Shown one piece after another: positions 50,628 to 59,026 of a stretch of DNA of 64,000 nt. Where the stretch lies: NCBI RefSeq assembly GCF_016093545.1, contig NZ_JADKYX010000004.1:1-64000 (forward strand). The letters are read 5' to 3'. A model generated the notes under the pieces. The model ran no database searches, was not told the DNA's origin, and saw only the letters and a program-made list of their open reading frames with translations. This DNA comes from Massilia rhizosphaerae (GTDB lineage: Bacteria > Pseudomonadota > Gammaproteobacteria > Burkholderiales > Burkholderiaceae_D). Each line of letters opens with the position of its first letter. Position 1 is the stretch's first letter. The translations under genes were made by a program, and so were the position numbers.

Positions 50628-51218
50628 TTAGCGCCGGCGCGCACGCCATTGGACCACGAAGCGGCGCAGCACCCGTACGACGCGGCTGGCATGGCGGCCG
50701 TGTGCGCCGCCCGGGCGCAGCCGGCGCAGCACGCGCCTGAGGCCGATCCGCAGCGCGCGCAACGCGCGTCCCGTCAGGTGGTAGGCGTGACTCGTGCGCA
50801 GCACGTCCAGGCACCGGGTCTTGGCGTCCATGAACCAGCCGTGGCAGCGCGCGAACCAGCCGACCGCCAGCAGGGTCGGCAACGTCAGCACGTACAGCCG
50901 CGCCACGACGGCCGCGCCGCCCACCTTGGCCACCACGATGGTCGCGATGCCGGACAGCGCGTGGCCGTGGGCGATGGCGAGCAGGGCCAGTATCTTGACG
51001 GGCAGCAGGAGCAGCCCCGGCAGCACGAAGGCGCACAAGGCGCCGTATGGCGGCAGCATGCGCACGCGGCCCTCCAGCGCCGCCAGCGCGGGCCAGCGCG
51101 CGAGCGCGCGCGTCAGGCGCATGCCGGCATCCCAGCACCATTCCTCGACGAGCAGGACCAAAGCCGCCAGGAACACCAGCGGCGCGAACATCCGGCTGCG
51201 TGGAAGGGCTCGTGTCAT
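50628..51218 (-). CDS. Hypothetical membrane protein
   Basis: A 196-residue protein I do not recognise. It has about three or four hydrophobic stretches (about 10-25, 58-80, 88-118) and a very basic C-terminal tail rich in Arg (from about 150). ATG at 51218 was chosen because sequence upstream is not protein-like. It lies 15 nt before the histidine kinase on the same strand, so co-transcription is likely and it might provide a membrane partner for the soluble kinase. Confidence 0.7.
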   Translation of the reverse strand: MTRALPRSRMFAPLVFLAALVLLVEEWCWDAGMRLTRALARWPALAALEGRVRMLPPYGALCAFVLPGLLLLPVKILALLAIAHGHALSGIATIVVAKVGGAAVVARLYVLTLPTLLAVGWFARCHGWFMDAKTRCLDVLRTSHAYHLTGRALRALRIGLRRVLRRLRPGGAHGRHASRVVRVLRRFVVQWRARRR

Positions 51219-51277
51219 GGTTCCATGATACGGGAATCCCGCGCGTGCCGTCGAAGGCGCTACGCTACAATAGACGC

Positions 51278-51844
51278 ATGAACAAGGCATTTGTAAAAGA
51301 GTCCGATAACGACGACGATGACGAGGCCCTGGCGCTGGCCCGGGCGATCCCGGCCGGGTCCAAGAATTACATCACGCCGGCCGGTCACAAGGCCATCAAG
51401 GACGAGCTGCTCCAATTGATCGACGTCGACCGGCCGGAAGTCGTGCGGGTCGTGCACTGGGCCGCGTCCAACGGCGACCGTTCGGAAAACGGCGACTACA
51501 TCTACGGCAAGCGGCGCCTGCGCGAGATCGACCGGCGCATCCGTTTCCTCACCAAGCGCCTGGATTCCGCCTTCGTCGTGGATCCGTCCGTCCACCACGG
51601 CAACGACCAGGTGTTCTTCGGCGCCACCGTCGCCTATGTCAACAAGGCGGGCGAGGAACACACCGTCACCATCGTCGGCATCGACGAACTCGATCCGCTC
51701 AAGGGCAAGATCAGCTGGGTCTCGCCGGTGGCGCGCGCGCTGACCAAGGCGCGCGAAGGCGACGTCGTCATGCTGCACACGCCGCAGGGAAATGACGAGC
51801 TGGAAATCCTGAGCGTCGAGTATCCGGAGCCGGCCGCGGACTGA
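51278..51844 (+). CDS. greB: Transcription elongation factor GreB
   Basis: A 188-residue GreA/GreB family factor that rescues backtracked RNA polymerase by stimulating transcript cleavage. The coiled-coil domain has NYITPAGHKAIKDELLQLID and the acidic tip NGDRSENGDYIYGK. The C-terminal FKBP-like domain has VTIVGIDELDPLKGKISWVS and SPVARALTKAREGD, which is GreB-like. A TACAAT -10 box lies just upstream (51266-51271), so transcripts would have a very short leader. The first 15 residues are acidic. Confidence 0.94.
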   Translation: MNKAFVKESDNDDDDEALALARAIPAGSKNYITPAGHKAIKDELLQLIDVDRPEVVRVVHWAASNGDRSENGDYIYGKRRLREIDRRIRFLTKRLDSAFVVDPSVHHGNDQVFFGATVAYVNKAGEEHTVTIVGIDELDPLKGKISWVSPVARALTKAREGDVVMLHTPQGNDELEILSVEYPEPAAD

Positions 51845-51847
51845 TCG

Positions 51848-51869
51848 TGGCGCCTGTCATGCGGCGCCA
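51848..51869 (+). terminator. Possible terminator after greB
   Basis: TGGCGCC (51848-51854) and GGCGCCA (51863-51869) form a 7-bp stem with an 8-nt loop, followed by TCTTG. The T-run is poor, so this is weakly supported. Confidence 0.35.
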
Positions 51870-51914
51870 TCTTGCCGCCGCTGATACCATGCGCGGTTTC
51901 ACCTCGTTGATCTC

Positions 51915-52514
51915 ATGAACCGGACCTTCGACGCCGCGCATCCGGCCGCGCATCCGGCCGCGCATCCGGCCGATTCGCTGGCCGCCCTGCGCGCAGCCAC
52001 CGCCAGCCGCCACGCGGCGCTCGACAGCGGCCTGCCCATCGGCGCCCCGGACGCCTCCCTGGACGATTACACGGCCCACCTGGCCCTGCTGCGCGCCTGG
52101 CTCGCCCCGCTGCACGCGTGGCTGGCCGGCTTCGCGGACGGCCCGGCGTTCGATCACGGCGCGCGGCTCGGCCTGATCGAGACCGACCTGGCCGAGGCGG
52201 GCGCGCCGGTGCAGGGCGGCGCGGAGACGCCCGCGCACGCCTGGCCCGCCGCGGCCAGCCCCGCCTACCGCTGGGGCGTGCATTACGTGATCGAAGGCTC
52301 GCAACTGGGCGGCGCCGTGCTGTACGAACGCCTGCGCGAACGCCTGGCGCCGCATGGGTTGCGCTATCTGAAAGGCGATGCCGCCGGCCCCGGCCCCCGC
52401 TGGCGCAGTTTCATGCAGGCGCTGCGGGCGGACGTGCGCACGCCGGCCGAGATCGCGGACGCCTGCGCCGGCGCGTGCGCGGCGTTCGACCGCATTCTCG
52501 AATTGCGTGCCTGA
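51915..52514 (+). CDS. Biliverdin-producing heme oxygenase
   Basis: A 199-residue bacterial heme oxygenase (HemO/BphO type) that opens heme to biliverdin, CO and iron. The proximal histidine region LRAATASRHAALDSGLP (about 25-40) and the distal helix VHYVIEGSQLGGAVLYERL (about 120-138) are clear. The N-terminus has three Ala-Ala-His-Pro units encoded by a 12-bp tandem repeat, outside the usual family sequence. No phytochrome gene is next to it, so a role in iron use or pigment supply cannot be decided. Confidence 0.88.
   Translation: MNRTFDAAHPAAHPAAHPADSLAALRAATASRHAALDSGLPIGAPDASLDDYTAHLALLRAWLAPLHAWLAGFADGPAFDHGARLGLIETDLAEAGAPVQGGAETPAHAWPAAASPAYRWGVHYVIEGSQLGGAVLYERLRERLAPHGLRYLKGDAAGPGPRWRSFMQALRADVRTPAEIADACAGACAAFDRILELRA
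51933..51968 (+). repeat. 12-bp tandem repeat inside the heme oxygenase gene
   Basis: Three perfect copies of GCCGCGCATCCG plus a partial fourth. Because the unit is a multiple of three, gain or loss changes only the number of Ala-Ala-His-Pro units at the N-terminus. Confidence 0.9.
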
Positions 52515-52618
52515 TCGACAGGCAACTGCGGGCCGTGACGGTTCGTGACTTTTTGCGCCTTGGCAACATGCTATCTTGTCTCCACTGAACTCCGGAGATA
52601 ATCGATTCCCTGTTGCCT

Positions 52619-53425
52619 ATGACTCTTTCGAACAATTTGCCCCAAGCGACCCTGTTGCTGCGCCAGCTCGGGTTTGTGCTCATGATCGAAGCGCAGCGCT
52701 ATCTGGTGTGCGTCGTGCTGGGTTTCATCGCCTGGACCTGGTGGCGGCGCCGGGCCGGCAGCATCGTGCGCCTTCAGTCCAGGCCGATCGGTCGCAGTCA
52801 ACTGGCGCGTGAAACGCTTTATTCGGCGACCAGCATTCTCGTATTCGCGCTGGTGTCGATCGTCATCATGCTGGCCAGCGGAAAATCGCATCGTTTTTTC
52901 TACGCGCATGTTGCCGATTATGGCTGGCCCTATTTCGTCCTCAGTCTCCCGATCATGATGGGCATCCAGGACACCTATTTTTATTGGACGCACCGGCTTA
53001 TGCATCATCGTGCGCTGTTCCGTTTTTTTCACCGCACGCATCATTTGTCGACGAATCCGAATCCCTTGACCACGTATTCCATCAACCCGCTGGAAGCGGT
53101 GGTCGACGCCGGCGGATCGATCCTGATCCTGCTATTCGTGCCCAAGCACCTCGCTGCATATCTCCTTTTCACCTGGGTGAACACGGCCTATGCGGTGTAC
53201 GGCCACCTGGGCCATGAAATCCTGCCGGCGCACTGGGGCAGGCACTGGTTCGGGCGCTGGATCAATACGTCGGTCGCGCACAACATACATCATGCGCGGG
53301 CGCGTTATAACTTCGGCTGGTATTTCCTGTTCTGGGACCGCTGGATGGACACGATCGATCCCGACTACGAAGCGCAAATGCGGGCCAGGACGGTCGCCAC
53401 GCGCGCACCGATCTACCCAAGTTAA
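52619..53425 (+). CDS. Fatty-acid hydroxylase / sterol desaturase superfamily protein
   Basis: A 268-residue integral membrane protein with di-iron histidine motifs of the family: HRLMHH (about 126), HRTHH (about 140) and HNIHH (about 223). Four or so hydrophobic segments (about 20-35, 68-85, 105-120, 165-195). It should hydroxylate or desaturate a lipid chain; the substrate cannot be read from sequence. ATG at 52619 is used, though GGAG lies 22 nt upstream and a TTG at 52613 is an alternative. AT-richer than its neighbours. Confidence 0.88.
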   Translation: MTLSNNLPQATLLLRQLGFVLMIEAQRYLVCVVLGFIAWTWWRRRAGSIVRLQSRPIGRSQLARETLYSATSILVFALVSIVIMLASGKSHRFFYAHVADYGWPYFVLSLPIMMGIQDTYFYWTHRLMHHRALFRFFHRTHHLSTNPNPLTTYSINPLEAVVDAGGSILILLFVPKHLAAYLLFTWVNTAYAVYGHLGHEILPAHWGRHWFGRWINTSVAHNIHHARARYNFGWYFLFWDRWMDTIDPDYEAQMRARTVATRAPIYPS

Positions 53426-53520
53426 GGCTATCCCTGCCGGTGGCTGTCGTCGACGAGCGGCCGCGGGCGGAACGGGCATGCGTCGGGTTCCGGTGTGCGT
53501 TGCCGTTGACGTGATCGGGA

Positions 53521-55770
53521 TTACGCCCGCTCGCGCTCCACGCGGTTGACGCCGGCCACGCGGCGCAGGTTGCGGATCAGGTGCGCCAGGTGCACGCGGT
53601 CCTTCACCTGGATCGTGAAGCGCAGCTGGGTCATCATGTGTTCGTCGTCCTCGTCCATGCCGACATACGTGATGTTGGCGTCGGACTCGCCGATCTCGGC
53701 GGCGACGCGGGCCAGGATGCCCTTCTCGTTGGTGATCAGGAGGCGGATGCGGCAGTCGAAGCGGCGGTTCAGCTCGACGCCCCACTGGGCCGGAATCCAG
53801 CGGTCCGGTTCCTTCAGGCGCAGGCGGTTGGCTTGCGAGCAGTCGGCCGTGTGCACGACGAGGCCCTGGTCGCGGCGCAGCTGGCCGATGATGTGGTCGC
53901 CCGGGATCGGCAGGCAGCACGGCGCCAGCTGGACCGCGACGCCTTCGCTGCCGTAGATCGTGACGGGATCCAGTTCGCCGCCGTTGGCCGGCTGGGCCGG
54001 CACGGAGGCGAAGTCGCCGCCCAGCAGGCTCACGATGTGGCGCGCGACGAGGGCGGGCATGCGCTTGCCGATGCCGACGTCGGCATATACCTCGTCCATC
54101 GACTTGGCCGACGATTCGGCCAGCAGGCGGTCGATGGTCGTGGGCAGAAGCTCGGCCTTGATGCCCAGCTGGGCCAGCGCCTGGCTGAGCAGTTCCTGGC
54201 CGAGTTCGACGGACTCGTTCAGGTTGATGGTGCGCAGGTGGTGCCGGATCGCCGAGCGCGCCTTGCCCGTGCGGACGAAACTCAGCCACGTCGGGCTGGG
54301 GCGCGAATCGGGGTCGGTCTCGATCTCGACGATGTCGCCGTTGTGCAGTTCCGTGCGCAGCGACGCGGGTTCGTGGTTGATCTTCACGCCCACCGTGTGA
54401 TCGCCGATGCCGGTGTGGATGCTGTAGGCGAAGTCCAGCGGCGTCGCGCCGCGCGGCAGGGCGATGATCTTCGACTTCGGCGTGAACACGTAGACGGAAT
54501 CGGGGAACAGGTCGACCTTCACGTGCTCGAGGAATTCGGCGGAATCGCCCGTCTGCTGCTGGATGTCGAGCAGCGACTGCAGCCACGCGTGGGTGCGTTG
54601 CTGCAGGTCCGTCATGTTCTGGTCGCCCGTCTTGTACAGCCAGTGCGCGGCCACGCCGGATTCCGCCGTGCGGTGCATTTCCTGCGTGCGGATCTGGAAT
54701 TCGACCGGGGTGCCGTACGGACCGATCAGCGTGGTGTGCAGCGACTGGTAGCCGTTGATCTTGCGGATCGCGATGTAGTCCTTGAACTTGCCGGGCATGG
54801 GCTTGTACAGCGCATGCAGGGCGCCGAGCGCCACGTAGCAGTTCGGCACCGTGTCGACGACGACGCGGAAACCGTACACGTCCAGCACCTGCGAGAACGA
54901 CAGGTGCTTGTTGCGCATTTTTTTATAGATGCCGTACAGGGTCTTCTCGCGGCCGTAGACTTCGGCCGGCAGGCCGGCCGCGGCCAGCTGGTTCTTGACC
55001 GCATCGAGGATCTTCTTGACCACTTCGCGCCGGTTGCCGCGCGCCGACTTGATCGCCTTCGACAGCGTGCGGTAGCGCAGCGGGTACAGGTGCGAGAACG
55101 ACAGGTCCTGCAGCTCGCGGTAGATGTCGTTCAGGCCGAGGCGGTGCGCGATCGGGACGTAGACTTCCATCGTCTCGCTCGCGATGCGGCGCTTCTTGGC
55201 CGGCGCCATCACGCCCAGGGTGCGCATATTGTGCAGGCGGTCGGCCAGCTTGATGAGGATGACGCGCACGTCCGACGCCATCGCCAGCAGCATCTTGCGG
55301 AAGTTTTCCGCCTGCGCCTCGACGACGCTCTGGAATTCGATCTTTTCCAGCTTCGACAGGCCGTCGACGAGGTCGGCCACCTGCGGGCCGAAGCGTTCCA
55401 GCAGCTCTTCCTTCTTGACGTCCTGGTCCTCGATCACGTCGTGCAGCAGCGCGGCCATGATCGCCTGGGCGTCCAGCTTCCAATCGGCGCAGATTTCGGC
55501 GACGGCGATCGGGTGCGAAATGTACGGTTCGCCCGACTTGCGGACCTGGCCGAGGTGCATCTCGTCGGAGAAGCGGTAGGCTTCCTTGACGCGCTTGAGT
55601 TCGACGGGGGTGAGGTATTCGGCCAGCTTGGTGGCCAGGTGCGTGATCGACGCGACGCCCGGCGCGGGCGCCGGTTCGGCTTCCTGCGGTTTGTTGGCGG
55701 GCCGGCCGGGCCGGCTCGCCTTGGTGTTGTTGGTGCCCGAGTGGACGGAATCCGGTGAGGACAAGTTCAT
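53521..55770 (-). CDS. spoT: Bifunctional (p)ppGpp synthetase/hydrolase SpoT
   Basis: A 749-residue Rel/Spo protein. The hydrolase HD domain (about 55-210) keeps HPIAVAEI, LLHDVIED and KLADRLHNMRTL. The synthetase domain (about 255-390) keeps YGREKTLYGIYKKMRNK, YGFRVVVDTVP, YQSLHTTLIGPYG and EFQIRTQEMH, so both activities look intact. TGS (about 415-480, LPRGATPLDFAYSIHTGIGD) and ACT (about 670-745) follow. A disordered Pro/Ala start covers the first 40 residues. Gene order yicC-gmk-rpoZ-spoT is standard in beta- and gammaproteobacteria. Confidence 0.96.
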   Translation of the reverse strand: MNLSSPDSVHSGTNNTKASRPGRPANKPQEAEPAPAPGVASITHLATKLAEYLTPVELKRVKEAYRFSDEMHLGQVRKSGEPYISHPIAVAEICADWKLDAQAIMAALLHDVIEDQDVKKEELLERFGPQVADLVDGLSKLEKIEFQSVVEAQAENFRKMLLAMASDVRVILIKLADRLHNMRTLGVMAPAKKRRIASETMEVYVPIAHRLGLNDIYRELQDLSFSHLYPLRYRTLSKAIKSARGNRREVVKKILDAVKNQLAAAGLPAEVYGREKTLYGIYKKMRNKHLSFSQVLDVYGFRVVVDTVPNCYVALGALHALYKPMPGKFKDYIAIRKINGYQSLHTTLIGPYGTPVEFQIRTQEMHRTAESGVAAHWLYKTGDQNMTDLQQRTHAWLQSLLDIQQQTGDSAEFLEHVKVDLFPDSVYVFTPKSKIIALPRGATPLDFAYSIHTGIGDHTVGVKINHEPASLRTELHNGDIVEIETDPDSRPSPTWLSFVRTGKARSAIRHHLRTINLNESVELGQELLSQALAQLGIKAELLPTTIDRLLAESSAKSMDEVYADVGIGKRMPALVARHIVSLLGGDFASVPAQPANGGELDPVTIYGSEGVAVQLAPCCLPIPGDHIIGQLRRDQGLVVHTADCSQANRLRLKEPDRWIPAQWGVELNRRFDCRIRLLITNEKGILARVAAEIGESDANITYVGMDEDDEHMMTQLRFTIQVKDRVHLAHLIRNLRRVAGVNRVERERA

Positions 55771-55868
55771 ACGAAGAGACGATCAGCCGCAGTATGGAAA
55801 CAGCATAACAGAATCACGGGCTGATTCATGGACCCACCAACAGAAGGATAATCTCAGGCACCGCGGTC

Positions 55869-56072
55869 TTACATCGGAACTTTTTTCAGCATTTCCAGGC
55901 CAACTTTACCGGCAGCGATTTCACGCAGCGCGACGACGGTCGGCTTGTCCTTGGCTTCGACTTTCGGGGTGTGGCCTTGCAGAAGCTGGCGCGCGCGGTA
56001 CGTGGCGGCCAGGGTCAGCTGGAAACGGTTCGGGACGTTTTTCAGGCAATCTTCGATGGTAATGCGGGCCAT
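55869..56072 (-). CDS. rpoZ: RNA polymerase omega subunit
   Basis: A 67-residue omega subunit: [20 protein letters not shown] and [16 protein letters not shown] are family hallmarks, including the beta-prime contact region. AGGAG lies 7 nt before the ATG. It stands between gmk and spoT. It ends with the [12 protein letters not shown] tail found in related betaproteobacteria. Confidence 0.96.
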   Translation of the reverse strand: MARITIEDCLKNVPNRFQLTLAATYRARQLLQGHTPKVEAKDKPTVVALREIAAGKVGLEMLKKVPM

Positions 56073-56154
56073 GTGGCGCTCCTAATGATCAGATAACTAT
56101 TCGGGCCGGTTCAAAACGACTTCGACGCGGCAGGCGATTTGCCTGCGCTTTGTC

Positions 56155-56205
56155 TAGTCAGTCGGGGTCAGAGCCCAAGCGGGAAATTCGGGCTCTGACC
56201 CCGAA
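56155..56205. repeat. Short GGGGTCAGAGCCC hairpin
   Basis: TCGGGGTCAGAGCCC (56162-56176) pairs with GGGCTCTGACCCCGA (56190-56204), 15 bp. The left flank TAGTCAG is shared with the copy at 56925. It ends directly at the gmk stop codon. Confidence 0.9.
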
Positions 56206-56841
56206 TTAAGAAGAATGGATTCCCAATTGGGCAAACAGCGAAGCGTTGCGGGCGGCCTGTTGGGCGAAGCGCGAACGTGTCGCCTTGACAATCGCCTGCA
56301 GCTCGGACAGGGCGACGTTGAACTCTTCGTTGATGATAGCATACTCGAACTCGGGGGCGTGAGCGATCTCGCCCCCCGCGGCCAGCAGGCGCCGCGTGAT
56401 GATGTGCGGCTCGTCCGTGCCGCGCTTGAGCAGCCGCTGTTCCAGCGCCGCGATCGACGGCGGCAGGATGAAGATGCCGGCGGCGTCCGGGAACTGCTTC
56501 TTCACCTGGCGCGCGCCCTGCCAATCGATTTCCAGCAGGATGTCGATGCCCGTCTTCATTTCCTGTTCCACGGTCAGGCGGCTCGTGCCGTAGTAATTCC
56601 CATGCACCTCGGCCCATTCCAGGAACTCCCCGCGGTCGGCGCGGGCGACGAAATCCTCGGCGCTGGTGAAGTGGTATTCGCGGCCGTCCTGTTCGCCCGG
56701 ACGCGGCGGGCGCGTCGTGGTCGAGATCGACAGCTTGATGCCCGGTTCCAGCGCCAGCAGCGCATTGACCAGGGTCGACTTGCCGGCGCCGGACGGGGCG
56801 GCGACGACGAACAGGCTGCCGGAGAAAGCGGAGGTGAGCAT
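56206..56841 (-). CDS. gmk: Guanylate kinase
   Basis: A 211-residue enzyme that phosphorylates GMP to GDP. P-loop [18 protein letters not shown] (about 11-28), GMP-binding [11 protein letters not shown] and GREYHF, and [14 protein letters not shown] are present. The start at 56841 has AAAGGAAC upstream; the longer frame to 56880 is not used. The stop codon abuts a short repeat. It lies between yicC and rpoZ. Confidence 0.97.
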   Translation of the reverse strand: MLTSAFSGSLFVVAAPSGAGKSTLVNALLALEPGIKLSISTTTRPPRPGEQDGREYHFTSAEDFVARADRGEFLEWAEVHGNYYGTSRLTVEQEMKTGIDILLEIDWQGARQVKKQFPDAAGIFILPPSIAALEQRLLKRGTDEPHIITRRLLAAGGEIAHAPEFEYAIINEEFNVALSELQAIVKATRSRFAQQAARNASLFAQLGIHSS

Positions 56842-56881
56842 GGTGGGTTCCTTTGTTACGTTAATTCGATGGTAATGCATA

Positions 56882-56915
56882 GAACGCGTGGCCGGGTTCC
56901 CCCGGCCACGCGTTC
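56882..56915. other. Perfect 15-bp hairpin between yicC and gmk
   Basis: GAACGCGTGGCCGGG (56882-56896), TTCC loop, CCCGGCCACGCGTTC (56901-56915). No U-tract follows on the minus strand, so it is not a classic terminator; it could be an RNA-stabilising hairpin or part of a repeat pair with the element at 56925. Confidence 0.75.
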
Positions 56916-56924
56916 GAAAACCTA

Positions 56925-56971
56925 TAGTCAGTCGGGGTCAGAGCCCACCCGTGAAAATCGGGCTCTGACCC
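56925..56971. repeat. Short GGGGTCAGAGCCC hairpin
   Basis: GGGTCAGAGCCC (within 56932-56946) pairs with GGGCTCTGACCC (56960-56971). It lies 4 nt from the yicC stop codon. The left part TAGTCAGTCGGGGTCAGAGC is identical to the copy at 56155. Confidence 0.9.
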
Positions 56972-56975
56972 GCGA

Positions 56976-57878
56976 TCATTCAAGATTTTGTACCTGTTCG
57001 CGCATCTGCTCAATGAGCAGCTTGAGCTCCATCGACGCATCGGCCAGCTCCTTGACGGAGGCCTTGGCGCCCAGCGTGTTCGCTTCGCGGTTCAGTTCCT
57101 GCATCATGAAATCGAGGCGCTTGCCGACCTGGCCGCCCTTCTGGAGGATGTGGCGGGTCTCGGTGAGGTGCGCGGTCAGGCGCGACAATTCTTCCGAGAC
57201 GTCGATGCGGATGCCGTACAGGGTGACTTCCTGGCGGATCCGTTCGAAGACTTCCTGGCGCGTGAGGACTTGCGGATTGCCGTGGCCGGCGAGGCCCAGC
57301 GCGTCCTGCATGCGCTCGATGGCCTTCTGCTGGAACTGGGCGATGACTTGCGGGATCAGCGGCGTGATGCGCTTGACGATGGCTTCCATCGACTCGATGC
57401 GCGAGATCAGCATCGCTTCCAGCGCGGCGCCTTCGCGCTTGCGGCTCTCGACGAAGGCGGCAATCGTTTTCGCGGCGAGCGCGGCGACGTCGGCCTGCAG
57501 GGATTCCTGGCCGATCTGCGCTTCCTCGATCACGCCCGGCCAGCGCAGCAGCTCGGCCACCGTCATCAGGGGCGCGGACACGAAATGACGCGTGACCTCG
57601 GCCTGCAGCCGGGCGAGGTCGGCCAGCAGCACGTGGTTGAGGGCTTGCGACCCCGTCGCGGCCTTGCGGCCGAACGACAGGCGGACCTCGACCTTGCCGC
57701 GCGTGATGGCGGCCATGATGGCGGAGCGCAGGTCCGGTTCCAGCGCGCGCAAATCGTCGTTGATGCGGAACTGCAGGTCGAGAAAGCGCGAGTTGACGCT
57801 CTTGATCTCGATCGTCAGTGTGCCGGCAGCGCCTTCGCTTGTGGCGACCGCATAACCTGTCATGCTAGAAATGCTCAA
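56976..57878 (-). CDS. yicC: YicC family endoribonuclease-like protein
   Basis: A 300-residue YicC protein. The start SSMTGYAVATSEG, IEIKSVNSRFLDLQFRINDD and the C-terminal GGQVGKRLDFMMQELNREAN, TLGAKASVKELADASMELKL are family signatures. Members are reported to act as RNases in stress physiology. The TTG at 57878 gives MSISSMTGYA with GGGGA upstream; an ATG at 57863 is the alternative. It precedes gmk. Confidence 0.93.
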   Translation of the reverse strand: MSISSMTGYAVATSEGAAGTLTIEIKSVNSRFLDLQFRINDDLRALEPDLRSAIMAAITRGKVEVRLSFGRKAATGSQALNHVLLADLARLQAEVTRHFVSAPLMTVAELLRWPGVIEEAQIGQESLQADVAALAAKTIAAFVESRKREGAALEAMLISRIESMEAIVKRITPLIPQVIAQFQQKAIERMQDALGLAGHGNPQVLTRQEVFERIRQEVTLYGIRIDVSEELSRLTAHLTETRHILQKGGQVGKRLDFMMQELNREANTLGAKASVKELADASMELKLLIEQMREQVQNLE

Positions 57879-57971
57879 TGGAGTCCCCGATTTCCGGAAT
57901 CGTTCGCAACCGGCCGCGCAGCGCGACGCGGGTGGCGCCGCGCGCTGTGGTTTTGCGAGATTCCCTTATTC

Positions 57972-58000
57972 TTTACAAAGCGGTGATTTATCCACACAAT
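57972..58000 (+). promoter_or_regulatory. Possible sigma-70 promoter of the kinase-phosphatase genes
   Basis: TTTACA (57972-57977), 17 nt, CACAAT (57995-58000), 30 nt before the kinase ATG in the yicC divergent gap. Moderate hexamer match only. Confidence 0.3.
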
Positions 58001-58030
58001 CGCCGTGTTTAGCAAGGAATACTTTCCCAA

Positions 58031-59017
58031 ATGGCTGCCCAGAATAATGCTCCCTTGCCCGATGGGCTGGAAATTGGCGGATATCGCATTGTAAAGAAAA
58101 TTGCGTCCGGCGGGTTCAGTATTGTTTATCTTGCATATGACGGCGACGGCAATGCCGTCGCGATCAAGGAATACCTGCCCAGCGCGCTGGCGCTGCGCGC
58201 GCCGGGCGAGCTGGCGCCCGCGATCGCGAAGGCCAACCTGCCCGTGTTCCGCATCGGCCTGAAATGCTTTTTCGAGGAGGGCCGGGCGCTGGCGCGCATC
58301 GTCCATCCGAACGTCGTGCGGGTGTTAAATTTTTTCCGCGCCAACGACACGGTTTACATGGTGATGGCCTACGAGTCCGGCCACTCGCTGCAGGAATACG
58401 CCGCGCGCCTGGTCGCCAAGGGCAGCCGCGCCGGCGAACCGTTCATCCGCCAGGTCTTCAACGGCGTCTGCGGCGGCCTGCGCGAAGTCCACGCCAACAA
58501 GCTGCTGCACCTGGACCTGAAACCCGCCAACATCTACCTGCGTACGGACGGCTCGCCCATGCTGCTCGACTTCGGCGCCGCGCGCCAGACCATCCACACG
58601 GACGCCCCCACGCTGGCGCCCATGTACACGCCCGGCTTCGCGGCGCCCGAGCTGTACGCGAAAGGCAGCGCGCTGGGACCGTGGACGGACATCTACAGCA
58701 TCGGCGCCGCCATGTTCGCGTGCATGGCGGGAGCGCCGCCGCAGCCGGCCGACCAGCGCCGCGCGGCCGACGCGACGATCGATCGGATCGCCAAGCTCGA
58801 AGGCGCGTACACGCCGGGCCTGGTGGCGATGGTGAAGGCGTGCCTCGCCCTCGACCCGCTGGCGCGGCCGCAAAGTGTGTTCGCCGTGCAGAAGGTGCTG
58901 CAGGCGGGCCTGCCCGCGGTGGACGCGGCGCCGTCGGCGGCCCCGGAGGAAGTGGCGCCGGCATCCGGCTGGCGCGGCCTTGTCGAACGCATCGGCTTCG
59001 GCCGTGGACGCGCCTGA
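58031..59017 (+). CDS. Cytosolic Ser/Thr protein kinase
   Basis: A 328-residue Hanks-type kinase without membrane helix or PASTA domains. Gly-rich loop IASGGFSIVYLAYD, ATP lysine in VAIKEYLP, catalytic loop HLDLKPANIYL (Leu in place of the usual Arg of HRD, Asp and Asn kept), DFGAAR and a short activation segment ending PGFAAPELY. The lack of the HRD arginine fits kinases not controlled by activation-loop phosphorylation. It is followed 9 nt later by a PP2C phosphatase, its probable opponent. Confidence 0.9.
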   Translation: MAAQNNAPLPDGLEIGGYRIVKKIASGGFSIVYLAYDGDGNAVAIKEYLPSALALRAPGELAPAIAKANLPVFRIGLKCFFEEGRALARIVHPNVVRVLNFFRANDTVYMVMAYESGHSLQEYAARLVAKGSRAGEPFIRQVFNGVCGGLREVHANKLLHLDLKPANIYLRTDGSPMLLDFGAARQTIHTDAPTLAPMYTPGFAAPELYAKGSALGPWTDIYSIGAAMFACMAGAPPQPADQRRAADATIDRIAKLEGAYTPGLVAMVKACLALDPLARPQSVFAVQKVLQAGLPAVDAAPSAAPEEVAPASGWRGLVERIGFGRGRA

Positions 59018-59026
59018 GGAACGAAT

